Shown here: one piece after another, positions 18,140 through 27,786 of the stretch
Position numbering within the stretch: the stretch's first letter is position 1
Layout of the letters: every line of letters begins with the position of its first letter
DNA from: Flavobacterium sp. MC2016-06
GTDB taxonomy: Bacteria > Bacteroidota > Bacteroidia > Flavobacteriales > Flavobacteriaceae
NCBI RefSeq assembly: GCF_009711165.2
Contig: NZ_WMID02000026.1
Coordinates: forward strand, 14,235-78,234
Length of the DNA stretch: 64,000 nucleotides
Reading direction: 5' to 3'
Position numbers and translations under genes: made by a program
Notes under the pieces: model-generated
Told to the model about the DNA's origin: nothing
Databases searched by the model: none
Seen by the model: the letters and a program-made list of their open reading frames with translations, nothing else

Positions 18140-19546
18140 TTATTTAGCTACGTTTTGAGTTAAAGTTCCATTTCCTGGATTTTTTACAGCGCCTTGCGGG
18201 AAAGGCATCGTCCATAAATGAGAGTCTGACGATAAGGTATACGTTGTACCATTTTCAACTTTAGAAAAACTTACTTTATAAACTCCTTCTGCATTTAAAC
18301 GACGTGCATCTGCAAACGGAATCAACGTTAAAATAAGTTCGTTATTCTTAGTTTTAAAGATTGCATTGAGCGCTGTTGTTTTATCAGTAGTTGTTATATC
18401 TTGATAAGAGGCTGGCAGTATACGGGTTTTACGAACGGTATTTAAAAGCCCTAAAGCATCGCTGATTTGTCCTGCACGTGCCAGACATTCTGCTTTTATT
18501 AAGTAAATTTCAACAGTTGTAATTCCTCCAAAATTAAACATTCCAGACAATGTTGTTCTGTAATACGTTTCTGCACCAACGGTTCTAATTTTCCAACGTG
18601 ACAGAAAACGAGCATCTCCAGCTTCAAAACGCTGCGCACGCGCTATCGGGATATTTCTTTCTACATTTAAATACGTAAGATCGCCATGACGAAACGTATA
18701 GTTTTCTACATAATTATAGCCCATTGGCGATGGTGTAGTCGTATAAGAATTTGGAACATCAATAACAGCCTTATTAGCAGTATAATAAGCAGTCCAATCG
18801 TATAGTTGATTGTTTTCTGCCAATGCCAAATCTGCATATTTTAAAGCTTCTGTGTAATTATTCATCTGCAGATAAACACGTGCATAAAAAGCATAACCTG
18901 CACCTAAATTAGGATGTAATGCGGTTTGAGATACTTTTGGTAAATAAGGCAGGGCATCTTTAACATCAGCTAAAATAAAATCATACATTTCCTGAATGGT
19001 TACTTGTTTACTTGGCGCATTGATATCTGCACTAGTAATTAAAGGCACCGATAATTTAGTTGAAGCTGTAGAAGCGACATAAGTATCTGCATAAAAATTA
19101 ACCAAATTAAAATAATTCATGGCACGCAACACTTTTGCTTCTGCCCAAACTACTCTTTTTTGTTCTTCTGTAGCTTCGGTTGTCGTTAAAGCATTTTCAA
19201 TAATTAAATTAAAGCTTGCAATTCCTGCATAACTTCCATAATAAGTCGTTTCATCAGCTTGGTTTAAAACGACACGATCTGCTGTTTCATCCCAATAATA
19301 ATTGGCTTTTGTCAATCGGTAATATGCCAAATCGGCTATTGTTCGGTATCTATCATTCATTAAATTTACCGCTTGTTCTACATTCACGCTTTGATTGGTA
19401 TATTCGTCGCGTAAAAAAGCTTCAAAATCGGCCAATGTCGTTGGGGTTTTATATCCCTTTGGCACATCATCCAAATAATTATCGCAAGAGGTAAAAGTTA
19501 TGCCTGCTACTAATAAGCATAAAATACTATAATATATATTTTTCAT
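18140..19546 (-). CDS. SusD/RagB-family nutrient-binding lipoprotein
   Basis: A 468-residue outer-surface lipoprotein with lipobox AGITFTSCDNYLDDVPKG, the usual SusD start (C-D-x-Y-L-D). TPR-like helices follow, with typical motifs (AEAKVLRAMNYFNLVNFYAD, EIYLIKAECLARAG). It caps the SusC barrel encoded 17 bases upstream and delivers ligand. The ligand is not sugar-typed by sequence. The neighbours (M16 peptidase, TlpA, ECF control) make a peptide or other non-glycan ligand more likely. Confidence 0.9.
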   Translation of the reverse strand: MKNIYYSILCLLVAGITFTSCDNYLDDVPKGYKTPTTLADFEAFLRDEYTNQSVNVEQAVNLMNDRYRTIADLAYYRLTKANYYWDETADRVVLNQADETTYYGSYAGIASFNLIIENALTTTEATEEQKRVVWAEAKVLRAMNYFNLVNFYADTYVASTASTKLSVPLITSADINAPSKQVTIQEMYDFILADVKDALPYLPKVSQTALHPNLGAGYAFYARVYLQMNNYTEALKYADLALAENNQLYDWTAYYTANKAVIDVPNSYTTTPSPMGYNYVENYTFRHGDLTYLNVERNIPIARAQRFEAGDARFLSRWKIRTVGAETYYRTTLSGMFNFGGITTVEIYLIKAECLARAGQISDALGLLNTVRKTRILPASYQDITTTDKTTALNAIFKTKNNELILTLIPFADARRLNAEGVYKVSFSKVENGTTYTLSSDSHLWTMPFPQGAVKNPGNGTLTQNVAK

Positions 19547-19563
19547 CGTGTAGTCTTTTTGAA

Positions 19564-22500
19564 TTAGAAATTAACGTTTACACCAAATACAATACTTGGA
19601 GATTGGTAACCACCTAAAAGAAATTTAGCGTCTCTGCTTTTTGCTACTGTAAAAACATTTTCTGCATTTAAATTGAAACGAATACCGTCTAATCTCACTT
19701 TTTTCATAAGAGCTGAAGGCATTTGATATGCAAGGGAAACATTGCTTAATTTTACGTTTGAAGCATCAAGAATATTAATATCGGCATAACGATAAATATC
19801 ACGAGAATCACTGCTAAAATCTGAATCATATTCGTACACGGCACGAGGTATATTGGTAAATGCCTCGTCACCTGGTTGCTGCCAACGGTTTACAATGTTT
19901 TTATTTACAACTGTAATGTCTGCTACATAAGAACCTAGTGCTTGTGAATAATTATTATTCAGCATTGGTAAAAATGTATTTCTAATTTTATGACCTAACG
20001 CATATATAAACAAAGCCGAAAGTGAGAAGTTTTTATAATTTACGGAAGTATGAAAAGAACCGCTTTGTTTTGGTACTGTTGATCCATAATCGTGTATTGC
20101 ATCTAAATCTGCTGGATTGTAAACGACTGCATTTCCAGAGGCATCATAAACTTGCGGCAAACCTTTAGCACTTAAACCTGCCCATTTGTACCCATAAATA
20201 GAATTGTAATTTTTACCGACTCTAGGATAAGCTGATGGGTAATCTAATTGCAGATAATACACCGGAGCTTCTACATTTACATAGTTTACTTCGTTTTTGT
20301 TGTAGGCATATAAAATGGATGCATCCCAAGAAAAAGAAGGTGTTTTGATGATGGTTCCTCTTAAACTAACTTCAACACCTTTGTTTGTCATTTCTCCATT
20401 ATTCAATGTATAGGTATCATATCCAAATCCTTCTGTTGGAATCCCAACACTATTGGCTAATAAATCTTGTCCTTTTTTGTTGTACACATCAAAAGTTCCG
20501 CTTAATCTGCTTTTGAATAATGAAAAATCTACACCTATATCTGTTGTTGTGGTTTTCTCCCAAGATAATTCTGGATTTGGTCTTGCATTAACTGATCCTT
20601 GAATACCGCCAACATTTGGATTTGCACTGTAATATGCTGTTAAATACGGTGCTGAATCTTTGGCAATATTTCCACCAATACCGTATGAAGCACGAAGTTT
20701 AAGCATATCTACCCAAGAAACGTCAAAAAAGGATTCTTTATCAATATTCCATCCTGCTCCTGTAGACCATGTTGGTTTGTTTTGAAATTTATTGTCTGTT
20801 CCCCAAAGATTAGATCGGTCTAAACGTACACTACCTGTTAGCGAATATTTTTTACTATAGGTATAACCTCCTGTTCCGTAAAATGATACGTAACGATTTA
20901 CTAATTCTTTTTCTAATGAAAAGTTTTGCTGTGCTATAGATCCTCCAAAAACAGTTCCATAAACTTTAAGCAAATCTGCTTGATTTACAGGTGTAAATGA
21001 CAGCGTCTGCTCATCCCAGCCGTAACGTGTATTATTACCGTATTCTAATTTTGTATGACGGATTTCCATACCTGCAATGGCAGAAAAATCGTGTACCTCG
21101 CCAAATGTTTGATTAAAATTTAACTGCTGACGGAAGTTGTAAGCATTCGTAAATTGGTCTGCATCATTTATAATATCACCATAAGGCAAATTATAAACTG
21201 CTTTATTATTTACAATAGTTGCTAATCCGTTTACTTGACTTCTTACACTAAAAGATTCTTTATCTCTTAACTGGCTTGCGCGATCTGCACTATATTCGTA
21301 CTGAAACATTGCATTATAACTAAATGCATTACTAAACTTTACATTGAATTTTGCGAATGTTCTGTTGGAGAAATTTTTATTCTTTGTTAAATTTCTTCCC
21401 AACTCATCCATTGGTGTAATATCCATATTATAAAGACCATAAGTCTGCATAGACTGCAGTGTATAATTATTATAACGTGAAGCCGCAGTTGAAGTAAAAT
21501 TAGAACCGTCTGCATTTACCAATTGATTGTATGGCTGAACTTTATAATCTTGCTGCGTTAAAGGATTATAACTTTGTGTATCTCCTTTACTGTAATTAAT
21601 ATAAGTGCCTAAATCTAAAGATAACCAGTTGTTAATCTGAGTTGTGTTTTTTAAATTGATACCTACCGATTGGTTTTCAGTATATTTATCTTCAAATTTA
21701 TTTCCTTTATAAGTCAACGAAGCGTTGAAACTATTTTTTTCTGTTGCAGAACCCAGACTCACATTTTGCTGTGTAAAATACTGATCGCGTTTAGCGTATT
21801 TAGCAACATCATCGTAATATTTATAGCCTATTCCAGCTAGACTATTCAAACGATTGTTCATTTCTGTCTGCGAAATATTTCCTGCATAACCGTTTAAAAT
21901 CGCCTGCATTCCCTGACTTGTAAATGCTGCACTGCTTAGTAATGATTGTGCATAAGAACCGCTGTTTGTTCCTTGAAGATTTGGATTTCCTGCTGCCCAG
22001 CCTTTTTCTAAACCTATAATATCTGCCGAGTCAGTAAGATTTCCAGTATAATTTCTATAAGGTGTAACAGTTAAATTACTAGAAAATGATACGGTCGTTT
22101 TACCTTCTTTTGCTTTTTTGGTCGTAATTACCACAACGCCATTTGCTGCACGTGCACCATAAATAGAAGATGCTGCAGCGTCTTTTAGGACTGTGATACT
22201 TTCTATGTCTTCTAAATTCAAATTTGGAAGATTTTCTTCTATAGTAGAATAAGGCGTTAATTTTGTGTTTTCTACAGGAAAACCATCAATTACATACAAA
22301 GGTGTAGTTGCCCCAAGCATAGAAGTCGTTCCTCTAATTTTTCCGTCTTGATACCCTACAATACGTCCTTCTAATATTTTATCTAAGCCGCTTAAACGCT
22401 GCTCTTTATAATCTTCAGCCTTTAATTTTGAGAAAGATCCTGTTACTTGTTCGGCTTTGATGTTTTGGTAACCTGTTACCATAATCTCTCCTAACTGAAC

Positions 22501-23133
22501 GGTATCTTCTTTTAGTATTACGTTAATTACGCTTTTGCCCTCTACTTTAATTTCTTGTCTAATGTATCCTAAATAAGCAAAAGCCAAAGTAGTTTCGCTG
22601 TTTACCGCAATAATCTGATATTCACCATTAAAATCAGTTTGAACTCCTCTTCCTGAACCATTATCAGAAATTGCAGCACCAACTAAAGGCATTCCTTTTT
22701 CATCAGTAACTCTACCTTTTACAATAAAACCCTGAGCTTCTTTTACACGAACAGGCTCTGCTTCTGGTGCTTTTTTAGGTGTTAAAACAATATGGTTTCC
22801 CGAAACTTTAAAATCGGTACCTGTATTTTTAAAAATAGTATTCAGTATGGTTTCCATAGAAACTCCATTTAAACTAACGTCTATTTTTCTATCTAAATCG
22901 ACCGATTTTACATTGTATACAAATCTGTAATCTGTAGTATATTCTATTTTTTCTATGACTTTTGCAACGGTCATATTATTGGCACTAAAAGACATCTTTG
23001 CTTTCTGAGAGTAGGTTACTCCAGCCTGCATTACTGTCAAAGTGGTCAATAAAAATAATGTGGTTAATTTCATTCTCAAATCAAATTTCAAAAAAGGCTT
23101 GTCGAACCTTATTCTGTTCAATAGTTTTTTCAT
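19564..23133 (-). CDS. SusC/RagA TonB-dependent transporter with STN signalling domain
   Basis: A 1189-residue TonB-dependent barrel. After the signal peptide comes an STN domain (about 48-118: AKMSFSANNMTVAKVIEKIE and a GTDFKVSGNHIVL end), then a CarboxypepD_reg-like domain (about 135-215). The plug follows (LSGLDKILEGRIVGYQDGK, TPLYVIDGFPV, ASSIYGARAANGVVVITTKK), and a C-terminal beta-barrel ends in VNVNF. STN domains pass ligand binding to a FecR anti-sigma factor and free an ECF sigma factor; both partners lie just upstream. The first methionine gives a long N-region; an internal Met at residue 21 would give a more usual signal peptide. Confidence 0.92.
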   Translation of the reverse strand: MKKLLNRIRFDKPFLKFDLRMKLTTLFLLTTLTVMQAGVTYSQKAKMSFSANNMTVAKVIEKIEYTTDYRFVYNVKSVDLDRKIDVSLNGVSMETILNTIFKNTGTDFKVSGNHIVLTPKKAPEAEPVRVKEAQGFIVKGRVTDEKGMPLVGAAISDNGSGRGVQTDFNGEYQIIAVNSETTLAFAYLGYIRQEIKVEGKSVINVILKEDTVQLGEIMVTGYQNIKAEQVTGSFSKLKAEDYKEQRLSGLDKILEGRIVGYQDGKIRGTTSMLGATTPLYVIDGFPVENTKLTPYSTIEENLPNLNLEDIESITVLKDAAASSIYGARAANGVVVITTKKAKEGKTTVSFSSNLTVTPYRNYTGNLTDSADIIGLEKGWAAGNPNLQGTNSGSYAQSLLSSAAFTSQGMQAILNGYAGNISQTEMNNRLNSLAGIGYKYYDDVAKYAKRDQYFTQQNVSLGSATEKNSFNASLTYKGNKFEDKYTENQSVGINLKNTTQINNWLSLDLGTYINYSKGDTQSYNPLTQQDYKVQPYNQLVNADGSNFTSTAASRYNNYTLQSMQTYGLYNMDITPMDELGRNLTKNKNFSNRTFAKFNVKFSNAFSYNAMFQYEYSADRASQLRDKESFSVRSQVNGLATIVNNKAVYNLPYGDIINDADQFTNAYNFRQQLNFNQTFGEVHDFSAIAGMEIRHTKLEYGNNTRYGWDEQTLSFTPVNQADLLKVYGTVFGGSIAQQNFSLEKELVNRYVSFYGTGGYTYSKKYSLTGSVRLDRSNLWGTDNKFQNKPTWSTGAGWNIDKESFFDVSWVDMLKLRASYGIGGNIAKDSAPYLTAYYSANPNVGGIQGSVNARPNPELSWEKTTTTDIGVDFSLFKSRLSGTFDVYNKKGQDLLANSVGIPTEGFGYDTYTLNNGEMTNKGVEVSLRGTIIKTPSFSWDASILYAYNKNEVNYVNVEAPVYYLQLDYPSAYPRVGKNYNSIYGYKWAGLSAKGLPQVYDASGNAVVYNPADLDAIHDYGSTVPKQSGSFHTSVNYKNFSLSALFIYALGHKIRNTFLPMLNNNYSQALGSYVADITVVNKNIVNRWQQPGDEAFTNIPRAVYEYDSDFSSDSRDIYRYADINILDASNVKLSNVSLAYQMPSALMKKVRLDGIRFNLNAENVFTVAKSRDAKFLLGGYQSPSIVFGVNVNF

Positions 23134-23263
23134 ACTTTTAAATGTTTTTAATTGTGGTTGGTTAGTTGACTGACCGCTTATTCTACCGGGAAATGTTGGC
23201 GCATTTTCCGGTTTTTTGCTTCATAACGGTCCTTTTTCTGGATTTTGCTACATAGGCTTTTTT

Positions 23264-23355
23264 TATTTTAGATTGTTGATTTTAGATTTTAGATTATTCT
23301 AAACTTTTTACTAATCACTTTTTACTAATCACTTTTCACTAATTACTAATTACTT
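23264..23355. repeat. Low-complexity direct repeats before susC
   Basis: Short direct repeats of ATTTTAGATT and of a 14-base unit ACTTTTTACTAATC follow each other, the last unit touching the end of the anti-sigma gene. The stretch is simple-sequence-like and prone to slippage. It lies in the 216-base gap that should hold the susC promoter. Confidence 0.6.
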
Positions 23356-24501
23356 AATAATAATCTGATCTCCATTTATTTTATAATCAATAGAATAACT
23401 ATCGCTGAAATATTTTAAAACTACTTCTATTGGTTCATTGTCAAAACGAGCGTTGAAAATTTCTTTTCCCAGCATTTTATTTCTGTTGATAAATGTGACA
23501 TTATAATTACGTTCTAGTTTTTTGATAATGGCATCAAAAGAGGCATTTTTAAAAACTAAACTTCCTTTTACCCAAGACGTGTAATAATCGGTATTGACAC
23601 TTTCTGTTGTAATTTTCTGCTGACCTTTTATATTGGTACCTTTTAATCCCGGCGTTAAATACGTCTGATTGTCTGCGGCTTTTTTGTCTTTGTAAAGCGA
23701 AACTTTTCCTTCTACCAAAACTATATCTGTCGTAACATCTTCTGTATAAGTACTTACGTTAAATTTCGTTCCAAGGACTTCTACATTTACTTCCTGCGTA
23801 TTTACGGTAAACGGATGTTTCTTGTCTTTTGAAACTTCAAAAAAGGCTTCACCAATTAAATACACTTGTCGATTTTGATTTTTCTGAAACTTCACCGGAA
23901 ATCTTAAAGACGATCCTGAATTTAAATGTACTACTGTTCCGTCTGATAATTCGATTTCAAACTTCTTTCCGTATGGAATTCGCAATGTATTGTAAACTAA
24001 TCTTCCATCTGAGAAAGCATCGGTATAAACCAATTTACCTTTGGTTTGTCTTCCTATTACTTTTCCGAATTTATCAGTAAGATTTCTGCTCGTTGCTGGA
24101 TCTAGTGTTTCTACCGATTCGTTGTCTAACTGTAAAACAATTTCATCTTCTTTTGGAATTACTACATTTGGTTTAGCTTTTAAAACATCGCTGCTTTTAT
24201 AAAAATAAAAACACCCTAAGACTACAACCAAAATTGCGGCGTATTTATAATACGATGAAAATCTTCTCTTAACAAAAACATTACTTTCTGCTTGCACTCT
24301 TTCTGTCAATTGTTTTCTCACTTCACTTGAATCAAATTTGTGCATCGCAGCATCTATTGCAAAATTGGTTTTTACAAAATCCTTAAACACAGTTTGATTC
24401 TCTTCGTCTTCCAACCATTTTGTCAAGGTTTCTATTTCTTCTTGACTTGCTTGATTGGTGATGAATTTCACAATTAACCGTTCTGACTTTTTCACTGTCA
24501 T
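23350..24501 (-). CDS. FecR-family anti-sigma factor
   Basis: About 383 residues from the ATG at 24501, which has an AGAAGT-type ribosome-binding stretch before it; an in-frame upstream ATG at 24540 is less likely. A short cytoplasmic anti-sigma domain comes first, then one membrane helix (YYKYAAILVVVLGCFYFYKS). The FecR domain follows (LRIPYGKKFEIELSDGTVVH, LNSGSSLRFP, GEAFFEVSKDKKHPF), and a C-terminal DUF4974 (FKNASFDAIIKKLERNYNVT). It holds the ECF sigma factor encoded divergently and receives the signal from the STN domain of SusC. It lies 216 bases before susC. Confidence 0.93.
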   Translation of the reverse strand: MTVKKSERLIVKFITNQASQEEIETLTKWLEDEENQTVFKDFVKTNFAIDAAMHKFDSSEVRKQLTERVQAESNVFVKRRFSSYYKYAAILVVVLGCFYFYKSSDVLKAKPNVVIPKEDEIVLQLDNESVETLDPATSRNLTDKFGKVIGRQTKGKLVYTDAFSDGRLVYNTLRIPYGKKFEIELSDGTVVHLNSGSSLRFPVKFQKNQNRQVYLIGEAFFEVSKDKKHPFTVNTQEVNVEVLGTKFNVSTYTEDVTTDIVLVEGKVSLYKDKKAADNQTYLTPGLKGTNIKGQQKITTESVNTDYYTSWVKGSLVFKNASFDAIIKKLERNYNVTFINRNKMLGKEIFNARFDNEPIEVVLKYFSDSYSIDYKINGDQIIIK

Positions 24502-24793
24502 TTTACTTCTTTTTAATATTATTACGAAGCTAAAAAACAAAACCCTAACAATTTGATAAAGTTTTTTTCATTTTGATGAATTTTTTATTATTTGAGCGTT
24601 TTTTCGTTCAATTTAAAATTTCAAAAACTATACTATTTCTATATAGTTAATAAAACAAATCATATATCTTTGCCTTTTCAGTTGGTTTTTTATTTGTAAT
24701 AAAATTCAAATAGAAAATAAACAAAAAGCAGTTTTTTGGCAAATAAGCAAGCATTTTTGATCGTGAAAATTATAAATTTATATATTTGTTTCT
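24502..24793. promoter_or_regulatory. Divergent promoter region for anti-sigma and ECF sigma genes
   Basis: On the plus strand, TATATTTG at 24781-24788 fits the -7 box, with a TTG at 24757-24759 set 21 bases upstream, inside the reported Flavobacterium spacing range. Transcription would then start at or next to the ATG at 24794, giving an almost leaderless message. A second -7 match, TATCTTTG, lies at 24665-24672 without a clear -33 partner and would give a normal leader of about 115 bases. Confidence 0.45.
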
Positions 24794-25390
24794 ATGAAAA
24801 CCGATGATTACAACGATAACGATATACTAATTGAGTCTCTTAGAAATGGAGATGAAAAAGCCTATACGTACCTCATCGATACTTACCATCATAAACTTTG
24901 CGTGTATGCTAACAGCCTGGTTAAGAATGTTTACAGTGCAGAAGATATTGTCCAGAATGTTTTTATAAAGGTTTGGGAACAACGTACAAGATTAAAAACA
25001 GATCACGCCTTAAAGAGTTTTCTCTATAAATTGGTTTACAATGAATTTATTGATTTGTACCGAAAAAATCAATCTTTGTTTTCTCTAGAAAAATCGTATT
25101 ATGATGCTCTGAACGGTATTATTCAGGAAGATGAATCGGAGTCTTTTCAACGAATTCTGAATGTTGTGAATAAGGAAATTCAGAACCTGCCTCCAAAATG
25201 CAAAGAGGTTTTTATTTTGAGTAAAAAAGAAGGCTTGACTAATATCGAAATCGCCGAACATCTTGACGTTTCTATTAAAACTGTTGAAGCTCAAATTACA
25301 AAAGCATTTTCTATACTTCGTTTATCATTAGAAGAAAAAATAAAAAGCGTTCTGTTTTTATTGTTTGGGAAAAGGAAACTCTTTGTTTAA
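24794..25390 (+). CDS. ECF RNA polymerase sigma factor (FecI-like, Bacteroidota type)
   Basis: A 198-residue sigma-70 family protein. Region 2 is at about 20-90 (YTYLIDTYHHKLCVYANSLV, then AEDIVQNVFIKVWEQR). Region 4 is at about 130-185 (LPPKCKEVFILSKKEGLTNI, then AEHLDVSIKTVEAQITKAF). It is the positive regulator that should drive susC and the genes after it once released by the FecR protein encoded divergently. The pair plus an STN-SusC is the classic Bacteroidota cell-surface signalling unit. The C-terminus is short and hydrophobic (VLFLLFGKRK), as in this subfamily. Confidence 0.93.
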   Translation: MKTDDYNDNDILIESLRNGDEKAYTYLIDTYHHKLCVYANSLVKNVYSAEDIVQNVFIKVWEQRTRLKTDHALKSFLYKLVYNEFIDLYRKNQSLFSLEKSYYDALNGIIQEDESESFQRILNVVNKEIQNLPPKCKEVFILSKKEGLTNIEIAEHLDVSIKTVEAQITKAFSILRLSLEEKIKSVLFLLFGKRKLFV

Positions 25391-25410
25391 ACTTTGTGGA
25401 TAATTGGAGC

Positions 25411-25532
25411 GGAGACGCACTGCTGTGCGCCTCTACAGTAAAAAAAATGACGCCTATTGATTTTTCAACAATAAAATTAGCCCATTAAATTTCCACAATT
25501 TATTCCGTAGAGGCGCACTGCTGTGCGTCTAC
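25411..25532. repeat. Composite element E, copy 1 (paired GAGACGCACTGCTGTGCGCC units)
   Basis: Two units, GAGACGCACTGCTGTGCGCC at the left and GTAGAGGCGCACTGCTGTGC at the right, face each other across about 70 bases. The whole element is repeated with changes at 25658-25778. Each unit can also form a small hairpin (GCGCAC with GTGCG). Confidence 0.85.
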
Positions 25533-25657
25533 AACCCAATTGGACATTACGATGTTCCATTTTGCAATAATTGAAAAATTACGATATTGCGTTTATGTTG
25601 ATTTTTTCCAATTGAACGTTATAATATTTACGTTTATTTTGGATCGGTTACTGTGCG

Positions 25658-25778
25658 GGAGACGCACTGCTGTGCGCCTCTACAGTAAAAAAATGGTGCA
25701 TATTGGTTTTCAACAATAAAAATAACACCCATTAAATTTCCACAATATATTCCGTAGAGGCGCACAGCAGTGCATCTT
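25658..25778. repeat. Composite element E, copy 2
   Basis: This is a direct copy of the element at 25411-25532. It has the same inner text (ACAATAAA, CCCATTAAATTTCCACAAT, ATTCCGTAGAGG) with scattered differences, and a right unit flipped at its core (ACAGCAG for ACTGCTG). Confidence 0.85.
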
Positions 25779-25802
25779 ACATCACGTTTATAATACAAAA
25801 AA

Positions 25803-25831
25803 CTTTGTCAAAGTTTTAAACTTTGACAAAG
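25803..25831. repeat. Palindrome family C, copy 3
   Basis: The palindrome CTTTGTCAAAGTTT with its mirror arm lies 14 bases after the stop codon of the esterase gene (minus strand) and could form the 3' end hairpin of that message. Confidence 0.9.
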
Positions 25832-25845
25832 GCAAAAGAATTCAA

Positions 25846-27768
25846 TTATTTTTTATCCTTTAATGAAGCTTCAAATGGCGAAGCAGGTAAATTTTCTTTA
25901 TTATACAAATTTGCTCCTTCTGGATTATCTGCCCAAGCGTATCTTACTTTTATAGGATTTGCAATTGATGCATTTGAAACTATAATTTTATCGCCTTCTA
26001 TAACGGCATCTGCCCAAACAAATTTTCCGTCGTTTCCTGCAATTGCAAAGCCTTTTAGCGGTGTATTATTTTTAGCAATTAATCCTGATCCAACATCTGA
26101 AAAACTCAAGATCAGTTTATTTTCTTTTTGTTCTAATGCTTTAAAAGTTGGACCGGAAGCAACTAAATTTTTCTCTCCATAAACCAGTTTTCTCGCTTGA
26201 AGCGAAAGTCTTTTTCCAACATCGTATTTATTTAATGGATGAATGTCGTTCCATTCGCCTAAATCTATTGTAACCGCCAATCCTGTGTTTGGAATTGCTA
26301 ATGTATTTAACTGCTGCTGTCTTAATGCTGCCCAATTACTTTCGCCTGGTTCCATTTTTACGTCCATAAAATTAGTAAGTTGTACAACTAAAAAGGGTAA
26401 TTTTTCGTTATTCCATTGTGTTCTCAAATTGTCAATTAAGGTTTGCATTAAAGAAAAATATTCAGACGGGATTTTGGTGCTTGATTCGCCTTGATACCAA
26501 AGCACGCCTTTTATTGGATAATTTTTTAATGGCGCAATCATAGCATTATAAAGCCCGACTGGTTTCCATCTCACGAAAGTTTGTCCCGGTAACGGCAGCA
26601 TTTTTGCTCCTAATTTATATTTCCATAAACCTTTTAAATCAATTGTATCATTCCCTAAAGTCAGTTCGTATGGTTTATCGGTTACAAAACCACCTCTTCC
26701 TGTATTATTTATTACTCGAATGCTGATTTCGTTTTTGCCTTCTTTTAAAAAATTAGCATTAAATGAATAAATTCTTGGCGGATACATATATGATGTTGTT
26801 CCGACAAAACTACCGTTTACGTAAACTGAATCGGCATCGACAATTCGGCCTAAAACCAATTTTGCCGTTGTTGCATTTACTTTAGCAGCCGTAAACTCTT
26901 TTCTAAACCAAACTACTCCGTTTACATTTCCTAATTCACCGTCTGCCCAATATCCTGGAACATTCATTGTTTTCCAATCTGAATCTTCTAGTTCTGGTTC
27001 TGACCATTTTTTTAAACCAATATCTGTAGAGTTTGCCAATTGGTACCAATTGCTGCTTACTTTTTTATCGTTTTCGTCTATCTTTTTTTCTAAAGTTCCG
27101 TCTTTAAATTTCATGTATTCCTTATCGTATTCTGGAAACTTTCTAATTCCTGCTTCGCTTATCCATGATTCGGCTGGCGAACCGCCCAAAGCGCTGTTGA
27201 TTATTCCGATTGGAATTTTATATTTTTCATAGATTTCGCTTGCAAAAAAATAACCAACTCCCGAAAATTGTAAAACGCTAACTGGATTTGCTGAAATCCA
27301 TTCGCCTGACGAAAAATCAACTCTTTCGTTTGCAAAATAATATTCATCGGGTACTAAAAACTGTCTGATATTCGGATTTTCAGATTTTGCGATTACGTCT
27401 TTATATTTATCCTTCAAACGATCCATTGGAAGTTCCATATTCGATTGTCCAGAGCAAAGCCAAACGTCTCCAAAAAGAATATTTTTCAATGTAATTGTAT
27501 TACTAGCTTTTAAGGTCATTTCGTAAGGACCGCCTGCTTTTTGTGACGGCAGAACGATTGTCCATTTTCCGTCTTCGCTGGTTGTCGTTTTGTACGTTTT
27601 ATGATTAAAATCTAGTTCGATTTTTTCTTTTGGCGACGCCCAGCCCCAAATGTTTACTTTGGTATCGCGCTGTAAAACCATTCCGTCGCTTATTAAACGT
27701 GGTAGTTTTATTTGGGAATATAGACTTACACTTAAAAGGAACGTAAAGAATAATGTTGTTTTTTTCAT
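25846..27768 (-). CDS. Sialate O-acetylesterase-type (SGNH) esterase, likely acetylxylan esterase
   Basis: About 640 residues from the ATG at 27768, which opens a signal peptide (MKKTTLFFTFLLSVSLYSQ); an upstream ATG at 27810 adds 14 residues. The SGNH nucleophile is in VWLCSGQSNMELPMD. A later block carries GVLWYQGESST, and the catalytic Asp-His pair is in the GEWNDIHPLNKYDVGKRLS region. A galactose-binding-like jelly roll lies between (WFRKEFTA, LGRIVDADSVYVNGSFVGTT). The family is named for sialate 9-O-acetylesterase, but members in xylan loci remove acetyl groups from xylan. The setting here favours that, as inference. It is the last gene on the left of the xylan region. Confidence 0.88.
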   Translation of the reverse strand: MKKTTLFFTFLLSVSLYSQIKLPRLISDGMVLQRDTKVNIWGWASPKEKIELDFNHKTYKTTTSEDGKWTIVLPSQKAGGPYEMTLKASNTITLKNILFGDVWLCSGQSNMELPMDRLKDKYKDVIAKSENPNIRQFLVPDEYYFANERVDFSSGEWISANPVSVLQFSGVGYFFASEIYEKYKIPIGIINSALGGSPAESWISEAGIRKFPEYDKEYMKFKDGTLEKKIDENDKKVSSNWYQLANSTDIGLKKWSEPELEDSDWKTMNVPGYWADGELGNVNGVVWFRKEFTAAKVNATTAKLVLGRIVDADSVYVNGSFVGTTSYMYPPRIYSFNANFLKEGKNEISIRVINNTGRGGFVTDKPYELTLGNDTIDLKGLWKYKLGAKMLPLPGQTFVRWKPVGLYNAMIAPLKNYPIKGVLWYQGESSTKIPSEYFSLMQTLIDNLRTQWNNEKLPFLVVQLTNFMDVKMEPGESNWAALRQQQLNTLAIPNTGLAVTIDLGEWNDIHPLNKYDVGKRLSLQARKLVYGEKNLVASGPTFKALEQKENKLILSFSDVGSGLIAKNNTPLKGFAIAGNDGKFVWADAVIEGDKIIVSNASIANPIKVRYAWADNPEGANLYNKENLPASPFEASLKDKK

Positions 27769-27786
27769 TTGATGTTTATTTTTTTT

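Larger units (their letters stand above)
25391..25845. other. Intergenic repeat region after the ECF gene
   Basis: No gene is visible in this 455-base gap. It is filled by two related composite elements of repeat family E (25411-25532 and 25658-25778) and a palindrome C copy (25803-25831). The convergent ECF and esterase genes end here; the hairpins may act as terminators in both directions. Confidence 0.6.

Noticed and set aside
25411..25778. Possible CRISPR array (repeated units with spacers)
   Set aside because: Only four units, with both orientations and unequal gaps whose text is copied too. No cas genes are near. It fits a composite intergenic repeat.
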